DNA of 64,000 nucleotides, taken from positions 62,001 to 126,000 of the forward strand of contig JASBYY010000002.1 of the NCBI GenBank assembly GCA_029983675.1. Reading direction: 5' to 3'. Numbering within the stretch: the first letter of the stretch is position 1; each line of letters starts with the position of its first letter. Both the position numbers and the translations under genes were made by a program. Origin of the DNA: Bacteroidales bacterium (lineage in GTDB: Bacteria > Bacteroidota > Bacteroidia > Bacteroidales > F082). This document shows, piece by piece, positions 55,627 through 62,498 of the stretch. The notes beneath the pieces were generated by a model. It ran no database searches. It was not told the origin of the DNA and saw only the letters and a list, made by a program, of their open reading frames with translations.

Positions 55627-55902
55627 ATGTTATTTGCAGACAAAATTAGACAATTACGAGAGCAAAATGGGCTTTTACAACGCAAGGTAGCCGCCGCCCT
55701 CGATATAGATGCTGGACTTTACAGCAAGATTGAACGTGGTGAACGCCCTGCCAAGCGTGAACAAGTGATTGCCCTCGCAAGTATTTTACATACTGACGAA
55801 AAGGAATTATTGACGCTTTGGCTCGCCGACCAAATCAAAGAAATCACAGAATCAGAGAAAGAAATTGCACAAGATGCAATCGAAATCGTAAAATATAGAT
55901 AG
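55627..55902 (+). CDS. XRE-family helix-turn-helix regulator (R-M controller)
   Basis: A 91-residue Cro/CI-type DNA-binding protein: ADKIRQLREQNGLLQRKVAAALDIDAGLYSKIERGERPAKREQVIALASIL, then a C-terminal helix. It is the first gene of a three-gene operon with a DNA methyltransferase 10 bases on and a restriction endonuclease 2 bases after that. Position and size fit a restriction-modification controller that delays endonuclease synthesis on entry into a new host; the palindrome at 55557 is its likely site. Confidence 0.8.
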   Translation: MLFADKIRQLREQNGLLQRKVAAALDIDAGLYSKIERGERPAKREQVIALASILHTDEKELLTLWLADQIKEITESEKEIAQDAIEIVKYR

Positions 55903-55912
55903 TATATACACT

Positions 55913-56974
55913 ATGAATACAAATGAAATATTCATTAATAATAGTTATATCAATGACACATTGATTCCGACTTTTTTAGTAGGAGACAATTTGTCAATAC
56001 TTAGTAACATTCCTTCCAACAGTATAGATTGTTGTATAACAAGTCCACCTTATTGGGGACAAAGAAATTATGCTAATGGAGGAATTGGATTAGAAAGTAA
56101 TCCTAACGATTTTATTTCTAATATATTAAAAGTAACATCTGAATTAAGACGTGTCCTAAAAGATAAAGGTTCATTTTGGCTAAATATCGGAGATACATAT
56201 AAAAACAAATCTATGCAAGCAATACCTTGGAGAATTGCTATTCGAATGATAGATGAACAAGGTTGGATTTTAAGAAATGATGTCATTTGGAATAAGTTGA
56301 AGGGTGCTATGGATAGTTCTTCTGATAAGTTAAGGAATATTCATGAAATGATATTTCACTTCGTAAAGAATAAGGACTATTTCTATGATGATATGGCTAT
56401 TAGACAAAATCCTCAAACTACAATTGTTCGAAATGGTGCAATAGTATCATCGTCAGGAGTTTGTGGTGTGCGTTATAAACGACAAATTGAAATGTCCACT
56501 GCTTTAACTCCAGAAGAAAAAGAAAATGCGATAAAAGACCTTCAACAAGTTTTACATAGAGTCGAAATAGGAGAGATTCCTGATTTTAGAATGATTATTA
56601 GGAATCAGCAACGAGCGACACATTCTGATTCGGAAAAAGTTTCTGGAAGGGCAAAAGAATTAAAAGAAAAAGGTTATTATTTCTTGTTATATAGCCAAAA
56701 TGGAGCTCTACCTTCTGATGTCTGGGATATTTTACCAGAAGATACTCAAAAACGTGTATCTCATTACGCAGTTTACCCTGAAGATTTATGTAAAATACCA
56801 ATCTTAGCGACTTGCCCTATCGGAGGTGTTGTTTTAGATCCTTTTTGTGGTTCTGGCACTACTAATAAAGTTGCATACGATTTACAGCGTAAATCAATTG
56901 GTATAGATATCTCACAAGACTATATTGATATTGCTCAAAAAAGAATTTCACAAATGCAATTAAACTTTGTATAA
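55913..56974 (+). CDS. DNA methyltransferase, TSPPYW type (probable N4-cytosine)
   Basis: A 353-residue beta-class (permuted) amino-methyltransferase: catalytic motif TSPPYWG at residues 43-49 comes first and the SAM-binding motif DPFCGSGTT at 309-317 last. TSPPYW is usual for N4-cytosine enzymes, though some N6-adenine enzymes share it. GDNLSILSNIPSNSIDCCIT and the C-terminal GIDISQDYIDIAQKRI are family features. It protects host DNA from the endonuclease encoded next. Its coding sequence is visibly AT-rich compared with the core genome. Confidence 0.88.
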   Translation: MNTNEIFINNSYINDTLIPTFLVGDNLSILSNIPSNSIDCCITSPPYWGQRNYANGGIGLESNPNDFISNILKVTSELRRVLKDKGSFWLNIGDTYKNKSMQAIPWRIAIRMIDEQGWILRNDVIWNKLKGAMDSSSDKLRNIHEMIFHFVKNKDYFYDDMAIRQNPQTTIVRNGAIVSSSGVCGVRYKRQIEMSTALTPEEKENAIKDLQQVLHRVEIGEIPDFRMIIRNQQRATHSDSEKVSGRAKELKEKGYYFLLYSQNGALPSDVWDILPEDTQKRVSHYAVYPEDLCKIPILATCPIGGVVLDPFCGSGTTNKVAYDLQRKSIGIDISQDYIDIAQKRISQMQLNFV

Positions 56975-56976
56975 GT

Positions 56977-57813
56977 ATGGATAAGATATTAGAATTATTT
57001 ACAGAAAGTTCTAAAAATAGAAAAGTTAATTGGAAAACAATAGTAAAGAATCAACATTGCAACTACCTAGGCAAGAAATGTGTTAAGGTCAGGAAAAGTA
57101 CACCTGCAATTTCAATCGGTACATGTACGGTTGCATATGGTAGGAATAAAGACTGCGTTATAATTTGCCCTCATAGATTGCTAGAGAACAAACAAATTTT
57201 TATTGATTGCATTCATTTGCTAACACTTCATGAACCTGGTAATCAACTTCACATTATCCCGGAAGTAGCTATTCCTGGTGGAAGTGTTGATTATGTTCTC
57301 GCATCAGTGAAAAATGGGAAGGTAAAAGACTTCGTTGGAATAGAACTTCAAACAATGGATACAACGGGGTCAGTTTGGGGACACCGACAAGCTTTTTTAC
57401 AATCACAAGGAGTTGTTAAAACATCAACTGAGGAATCAACCTTTGGAATGAATTGGAAGATGACAGCAAAAACTATTCTTGTGCAAATGCACCATAAGGT
57501 GAATACTTTTGAAACTCTCAGCAGGCATCTTGTTTTAGTTTTGCAAGATTGCTTAATGAATTATATGCGGAAAGAATTTGATTTTGGGCACATATCAACC
57601 AATGCAAAAATAGGAGATTCCTTTCATTTTCACTGTTATTCATTATCGGTAAATAGGAGTAAGTATCAACTTTCATTAATAGAACGAACAAGTACCGATT
57701 CTGATGGAATTGCACAATGTCTTGGATTAAAAGCAGAAGCTAAAGTCGAATTAACATCATTTTTAAAACTCTTAGAGAGTAAATTGTCTTCTAAAACTCT
57801 TTTGAAAATTTAA
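56977..57813 (+). CDS. NotI-family type II restriction endonuclease
   Basis: A 278-residue protein that matches the NotI family. A Cys array (Cys28, Cys35, Cys50, Cys64) with the pattern C..C..SIGTC..CPHR corresponds to the rubredoxin-like iron site of NotI, and the PD-(D/E)xK core reads IPEVAIPGGSVDY (Asp105) then GIELQTMDTTG (Glu123, Gln125), as in NotI. NotI itself cuts GCGGCCGC; the specificity here cannot be read from sequence. It starts 2 bases after the methyltransferase stop. AT-rich; the IS30 element begins 14 bases after its stop. Confidence 0.85.
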   Translation: MDKILELFTESSKNRKVNWKTIVKNQHCNYLGKKCVKVRKSTPAISIGTCTVAYGRNKDCVIICPHRLLENKQIFIDCIHLLTLHEPGNQLHIIPEVAIPGGSVDYVLASVKNGKVKDFVGIELQTMDTTGSVWGHRQAFLQSQGVVKTSTEESTFGMNWKMTAKTILVQMHHKVNTFETLSRHLVLVLQDCLMNYMRKEFDFGHISTNAKIGDSFHFHCYSLSVNRSKYQLSLIERTSTDSDGIAQCLGLKAEAKVELTSFLKLLESKLSSKTLLKI

Positions 57814-57882
57814 TATGAATCCTTTCCTAAATTCAACACATAAATGCAACTTTTTCGGAGGCACGAGGTGAAACATATTTTA

Positions 57883-57923
57883 CTCAAACGAGAGAGAGGA
57901 GAAAACCCCTCCCCCTGTTTGAG
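57883..57923 (+). promoter_or_regulatory. Hairpin in the IS30 5' region
   Basis: CTCAAAC (57883-57889) pairs with GTTTGAG (57917-57923), with GAGGAG/CCTCC pairing inside. It lies ahead of the transposase promoter (TATCTTTG, 57937-57944) and may block read-in transcription from outside. Confidence 0.45.
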
Positions 57924-57967
57924 CCGGATAAATGCCTATCTTTGCCTCCGTCCAAAAGTTCAAAAGA

Positions 57968-58963
57968 ATGGGTCATCTAACCAAGGAGCAAAGGTACACA
58001 ATTTCCGTGATGAAGCAACAGGGTTGCAACAATAATCTGATCTCCCTCACGATAGGCAGGGACAAATCCGTGGTCAGCCGAGAGTTGAGGCGCAACTGCG
58101 ACCTACGCAACGGGCGTTACAATGCCGATCTCGCACAGCGGAAATACGAGAGCCGGATGCGGGAGAAGCCGAAGCTGATCCGCTTCACCGAAGCCGTACG
58201 CGAGCGTGTCGAGGCCTTGCTGCAAGAGGACTACAGCCCGGAACAGGTGGCCGGGCGGTGCAGGCTGGAAGGCGTGGAGAGTGTCAGCCACGAACGCATC
58301 TATCAGTATGTGTGGGCGGACAAGAGGCTCGGAGGAGACCTGCACACCCACCTGCGGCGGAAAGGCAGGCGCTACCGGAAGCGAGGCGCAGCCAAAGACA
58401 GCAGGGGCATCATCAGGGACAGGGTCGGCATCGAGGAACGTCCCGCGATAGTGGAACAGAGAGTCCGTTTCGGCGACCTGGAACTCGACACCGTGATCGG
58501 GAGAAACCACAAGGGGGCTCTACTCACGGTAAACGACAGGACGACCAAGATGTGCTGGCTGGCACTGCTCGACGGGAAAGCATCGGAGCCGCTGACCAAG
58601 GCGATGGTGGACATGCTGGAACCCGTCAAGGGCTTGCTGCACACCGCAACCGCCGACAGCGGGAAGGAGTTCGCCGGTCACAAGGAGATTGCCGGCAAAC
58701 TTGGAATAGACGTGTATTTCGCCCGCCCATACCACTCATGGGAACGTGGCTCAAACGAGAACATGAACGGCCTTATCAGGCAATACATACCAAAGGGGGC
58801 TTCGTTCGATGGACTGACGAATAAACACATCAAAATGATTCAGAACAAGTTAAACAACAGACCAAGAAAAAAACTCGGATTTTTGACACCCATCGAATAC
58901 TTTTTCGCTAACTTTGCAAAATCAAACCAATGTTTAATCAAAAAAGTTGCATTTGTAACTTGA
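57968..58963 (+). CDS. IS30-family transposase
   Basis: A 331-residue DDE transposase. Residues 1-45 form the IS30 helix-turn-helix (LTKEQRYTISVMKQQGC...RDKSVVSRELRRN). The catalytic part has the first Asp in ELDTVIGRNHKGALLTVNDR, the second in TATADSGKEFAGHKE and the Glu in WERGSNENMNGLIRQYIPKG, all intact, so the element should be active. The C-terminal RPRKKLGFLTPIEYF is the usual family end. The ATG at 57968 lies 24 bases after the promoter element. Confidence 0.95.
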   Translation: MGHLTKEQRYTISVMKQQGCNNNLISLTIGRDKSVVSRELRRNCDLRNGRYNADLAQRKYESRMREKPKLIRFTEAVRERVEALLQEDYSPEQVAGRCRLEGVESVSHERIYQYVWADKRLGGDLHTHLRRKGRRYRKRGAAKDSRGIIRDRVGIEERPAIVEQRVRFGDLELDTVIGRNHKGALLTVNDRTTKMCWLALLDGKASEPLTKAMVDMLEPVKGLLHTATADSGKEFAGHKEIAGKLGIDVYFARPYHSWERGSNENMNGLIRQYIPKGASFDGLTNKHIKMIQNKLNNRPRKKLGFLTPIEYFFANFAKSNQCLIKKVAFVT

Positions 58964-59007
58964 ATTCAGCTTTTGTAACAAATATTGCAACATCACTTCT
59001 TGACGTA

Positions 59008-59985
59008 ATGAAAGACGGTCGGGAATTTGAAAGTTTGATAAGTTATCAATACAACAATTTGAATATAGTCGGAGAAATCCGCCGTAGCATCAATGAAATA
59101 AAAGCCACTCGCCATAATCCTGTATTATGCTATATTGCAAACGTTGTCCATAATAATATCAACAATTCAATTGATGGAACAGATGATTTGCCATTTAATG
59201 AAATGGTTGCATCTGTTCCAAGCGAATGTAAAGAAGTGGACATTGTCCTTGTAACACCAAGCGGTTTGGCTAATCAAGTTAACAATTTCGTCAATGCTCT
59301 ACGACCACGCTTTGATAAGGTTAATTTCATCGTGCTCAATATGGCTATGAGTGCAGGGACTATATTCATTATGTCTGGTGATGAAATTGTAATGTCAAAG
59401 CAATCAAAGTTTGGACCTATTGATCCACAAATACCAAACAGAGAGGGGCGTTTTGTTCCTGCACAATCTATTTTATTGGCATTAGAAGACATTCGAAAAC
59501 GCGGTGAAGAAAAACTAAAGAATCATGAACAACCTGTATGGACAGACATACAACTACTGAAAAATATTGACCCACGTGACATCGGATTGGCGCAAAGTGC
59601 AAGCAATTACTCTATTGAAACCGTTAAGGATTTCTTACTCAAATACAAATTTAAGACATGGGAAAAACACTCTTCTTCTAATCAAACTGTCACTGATGAA
59701 GAAAAAGAAAAGAGAGCAGAACAAATAGCCAATTTACTATGCAACCATAGTGTTTGGAAAAATCATGGTCATGCAATTAACCGTGATGTTGCAAGAGACA
59801 TTTGTAAACTCAAAATAACACATTCAGAAGATGTGGATGGTCTTGATAGAGCAATGCGTAGAATGTGGGCAATGTTTTATTGGTTATTCGAAAACACGCA
59901 AATGGTTAAAATATTTGTTTCTGAAAATTATTGCATAATAAGAAATGCACCTATTATGAATCCATTAATTCCTGTAAAAAGATGA
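59008..59985 (+). CDS. SDH/SppA-type Clp-fold serine protease
   Basis: A 325-residue soluble protein of the serine dehydrogenase proteinase (SDH_sah) family, a Clp/crotonase-fold relative of SppA. Signatures: VDIVLVTPSGLANQVNNFVNALR, the nucleophile segment NMAMSAGTIFIMSGDEIVMS (Ser115), and KFGPIDPQIP. No signal peptide or membrane helix, so it should act in the cytoplasm. The frame is open back into the IS30 end (58930), so the native 5' end may have been altered by the insertion; 59008 is the first ATG outside the IS. It overlaps the next small gene (ATGA) and leads the pAgo operon. Confidence 0.82.
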   Translation: MKDGREFESLISYQYNNLNIVGEIRRSINEIKATRHNPVLCYIANVVHNNINNSIDGTDDLPFNEMVASVPSECKEVDIVLVTPSGLANQVNNFVNALRPRFDKVNFIVLNMAMSAGTIFIMSGDEIVMSKQSKFGPIDPQIPNREGRFVPAQSILLALEDIRKRGEEKLKNHEQPVWTDIQLLKNIDPRDIGLAQSASNYSIETVKDFLLKYKFKTWEKHSSSNQTVTDEEKEKRAEQIANLLCNHSVWKNHGHAINRDVARDICKLKITHSEDVDGLDRAMRRMWAMFYWLFENTQMVKIFVSENYCIIRNAPIMNPLIPVKR

Positions 59986-60176
59986 AAACTTTAGAAGAAG
60001 AATTAAAGGTGATTGGCTATTCTGAAGAGTTTGTTAAGGTAATTGCTTCCACATCTGAAATGGTTTGTCCCAATATTGATGTTGAGATAGACGAGTATCA
60101 GACTTTTGAGGATGTCATTATCAGTACAAATAATGTTTCCGCAACAAATTGTAACACCAAAACAGACTTTTCTTGA
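59982..60176 (+). CDS. Small acidic protein coupled to the Clp-fold protease
   Basis: A 64-residue, strongly acidic protein (KTLEEELKVIGYSEEFVKVIASTSEMV..., then DVEIDEYQTFEDVI). The start overlaps the protease stop by the four bases ATGA, implying translational coupling and a likely functional pair. No family recognised; there is no membrane segment. An inhibitor, adaptor or substrate of the protease are the obvious possibilities, but none is supported by sequence. Confidence 0.65.
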   Translation: MKTLEEELKVIGYSEEFVKVIASTSEMVCPNIDVEIDEYQTFEDVIISTNNVSATNCNTKTDFS

Positions 60177-60184
60177 TTCATCTT

Positions 60185-60376
60185 ATGTACACCCTCACCG
60201 TCAACATATACAAGTACGATCAACTCAAATGGCAAGAACAAGTCTTGCTTGATGCTTCGTCTAAAGCTGAAGCCAAGCAAAAAGCACTGCTTTTACCAAC
60301 TACTACGCGCTGGGCAATGGACTTAACCCCACGCCCCGATTTACGTACAATCAAGATGCGGAAAAATATTGTGTAA
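60185..60376 (+). CDS. Small protein upstream of the pAgo
   Basis: A 63-residue protein (MYTLTVNIYKYDQLKWQEQVLL..., then a Lys/Ala-rich helix and an Arg-rich end). It begins 8 bases after the preceding small gene and ends 15 bases before the pAgo start. The first 12 residues look like a beta strand and the middle like a helix; no family recognised. ATG 60185 is preferred over TTG 60173. Its fixed place between protease and pAgo suggests a part in the same system. Confidence 0.6.
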   Translation: MYTLTVNIYKYDQLKWQEQVLLDASSKAEAKQKALLLPTTTRWAMDLTPRPDLRTIKMRKNIV

Positions 60377-60391
60377 CCAATCCCATAGCCT

Positions 60392-62479
60392 ATGCAAATC
60401 AACTTCTTTACATTCAGCCCTGTGCAACAAGTAGTAGAACTCGCACTATATACCGAAAAGCACAACGATACACACCCCGAATTGGTGTATGCCGATGAAT
60501 GCCCCGAACTCTGGCAACAACATTCCGAACTTACGGGGGTCAAAAGTTTGTTCTACTCGCTCGCCAACCCCGCCGAATGTAAAGGAACGCAATACACTGT
60601 TCAAATTAATTTGAACAATCAGAAGCAACGCCGCATAGCCAAACACATTATCAGGCAGCAACTATACAACCATTTCCGCCAAACGCAGATTGCCACTTTC
60701 GACAAGATTGACAATGTTGAGGTTTGGACTAAAAACACACAGCTGCCAACGCAGAACAGCACTGAATATCTACGCTTCTCGCTCATACCACAATATGCGG
60801 TATTCTCTGATAGTTGGGAATTGGTTGTCTCTTTCAACGGCATTTCAACGGTCTATAACAAGCCGCTGTCTGCACTCGATTTACAAACCGACCGTTTCAA
60901 AGTTGTTGTCGGTGGCGAAGTTGTCAAATACAAAAATCTTTCGCCAAACCAAAAACAGCAGATAGACGAGGCTTTCCCGAAAATCAATCGAGAATTAGCC
61001 GCTGAACTGCACATCAATGAAAAGCGTTTTCTCAACAAAGACAAATACACCACCACATACAATCATATCAACAACTTTGTCCGCCAGCATCTGCTTACAA
61101 GTGAGTTTCAGGCTCTTTTCTGTTTGTCGGGTGAAATGTTCAATGTGCCAGAAGAACGTATCGGACAAGTGGCTAAAGGCGCTAACCTCTTGCAATTCAA
61201 AGATGGTAAAACAGGCATCGACCCTTTTAGCTGCGTGTTCGGTTCAAAATCTATGGATGCATTAGGCATCTACCAGCCATCACTAAAACCGCAAGTCAAA
61301 TTCTTCTTTATAGCACAACAATCTGACATCAATGTTTGCAAATCGTTGTATGATATTTTCACAAAGGGCTACAAACCGTATGTTGATACAGCAACAGGAG
61401 AACAACGATATGTTTTTCCACCTCTTGCAACCTGCATAAAGCAGCCTTTCAGCACCGACCCGAAAGGAAGCATTTATTTTTCAGACCCGCAAAATGCCTT
61501 ATCCGAAATAAAATCACAACTCAACAACAAACCATTAGACCCACAAACACAATATGTGTCTATTTACGTTAGCCCCATTCCACGTGATGCTGTGAATAAT
61601 CCTTATTATGGCTTGTACTTTCAAATCAAACAGTTGTTGCTCGAAAAGAAGATTACTTCGCAAGTCATATATAAAGACCGCCCTAACAATCAATATTTCA
61701 ATTTTCATCTGCCCAATATCGCTACGGCCATTCTTGCAAAAATCGGTGGAATTCCGTGGCAGCTGAACAGCCATACGGCAAACAAAGATTTGGTTATTGG
61801 CGTTGGTGCGTTCCTGTCCGAAAAAGTCGGTGAACGTTACGTCGGCAGTGCTTTCAGCTTCAACCCTAATGGATTGTTCAAAAACTTCGACTGTTGCAAA
61901 GCCAACGACCTCGAAAGTATTGTTGCCGGTATCCGCAAGGCAATCGGACACTTTGTTGTTGACAGCGAGACTAATCCCCAACGCCTTATCATTCACTATT
62001 ACAAAACGATGAGCAAACGTGAGGCAAGGCCGATAACGCAAATGCTTAACACGTTGGGGTTGAATATCCCTGTTCTCATTGTTACCATCAACAAGACGGA
62101 AACCAGCGACATAGTAATGTTTGACGAGAAGCAACAAGGGTATATGCCATTGAGCGGAACTGTGCTGAAAATCCGTAACGATGATTTCTTGCTCTACAAC
62201 AACTCTCGTTACAAAGAGAATGAAAAAAGTGATATGCTGTTTCCTGTCCGCATACGCCTCTCTAAAATCGTCAATCAGTCTGACAAAGATATTCCTATGA
62301 CCGATGCTTTTAATTTGCTAAATCAAGTATATCAGTTCAGCCGAATGTATTGGAAATCAGTCAAACAGCAGAATTTGCCAATAACAATCAAATACCCCGA
62401 AATGGTTGCTGAAATAGTCCCGCACTTTTCTGAAGCGGAATTGCCACAATTCGGGAAAAACAATCTATGGTTCTTGTAA
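60392..62479 (+). CDS. Long prokaryotic Argonaute with catalytically dead PIWI domain
   Basis: A 695-residue Argonaute. The N-terminal half (residues about 1-350) should hold the N and PAZ-type regions, which I cannot delimit. MID: QVIYKDRPNN starting at Gln424 and ILAKIGGIPW (Lys450) match guide 5'-end binding. PIWI: VIGVGAFLSE, GSAFSFNPNGLF, LIIHYYKTMSKRE, GYMPLSGTVLKI and the C-terminal ITIKYPEMVAEI. The first catalytic Asp is Gly472 and the second lies in HYYK (Tyr536/Tyr537), so target cleavage is not expected. Dead long pAgos of this kind act as guided sensors that trigger a partner effector; a membrane-protein gene follows 19 bases downstream. Confidence 0.9.
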   Translation: MQINFFTFSPVQQVVELALYTEKHNDTHPELVYADECPELWQQHSELTGVKSLFYSLANPAECKGTQYTVQINLNNQKQRRIAKHIIRQQLYNHFRQTQIATFDKIDNVEVWTKNTQLPTQNSTEYLRFSLIPQYAVFSDSWELVVSFNGISTVYNKPLSALDLQTDRFKVVVGGEVVKYKNLSPNQKQQIDEAFPKINRELAAELHINEKRFLNKDKYTTTYNHINNFVRQHLLTSEFQALFCLSGEMFNVPEERIGQVAKGANLLQFKDGKTGIDPFSCVFGSKSMDALGIYQPSLKPQVKFFFIAQQSDINVCKSLYDIFTKGYKPYVDTATGEQRYVFPPLATCIKQPFSTDPKGSIYFSDPQNALSEIKSQLNNKPLDPQTQYVSIYVSPIPRDAVNNPYYGLYFQIKQLLLEKKITSQVIYKDRPNNQYFNFHLPNIATAILAKIGGIPWQLNSHTANKDLVIGVGAFLSEKVGERYVGSAFSFNPNGLFKNFDCCKANDLESIVAGIRKAIGHFVVDSETNPQRLIIHYYKTMSKREARPITQMLNTLGLNIPVLIVTINKTETSDIVMFDEKQQGYMPLSGTVLKIRNDDFLLYNNSRYKENEKSDMLFPVRIRLSKIVNQSDKDIPMTDAFNLLNQVYQFSRMYWKSVKQQNLPITIKYPEMVAEIVPHFSEAELPQFGKNNLWFL

Positions 62480-62498
62480 AAAAAATAAAACGCAGTAT

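Larger units (their letters stand above)
57827..58969 (+). mobile_element. IS30-family insertion sequence
   Basis: About 1.14 kb, one transposase gene, bounded by imperfect inverted repeats: CTAAATTCAA...AAATGCAACTTTTT at 57827-57855 and its complement at 58941-58969, about 24 of 29 positions matching. No target-site duplication could be fixed from the flanks. Its base composition (GC-rich transposase) contrasts with the AT-rich genes on either side. It separates the restriction-modification operon from the protease/pAgo operon. Confidence 0.85.

Noticed and set aside
57827..58969. Target-site duplication of the IS30 element
   Set aside because: No identical 2-3 base flanks could be matched for any reasonable choice of ends.
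58930..59007. Longer start for the Clp-fold protease
   Set aside because: This part lies largely in the IS30 right inverted repeat; an open frame there is expected by chance and has no family match.
60392..62479. Active DNA-guided nuclease pAgo
   Set aside because: At least two of the catalytic acidic positions are replaced (Gly472; Tyr536/Tyr537).
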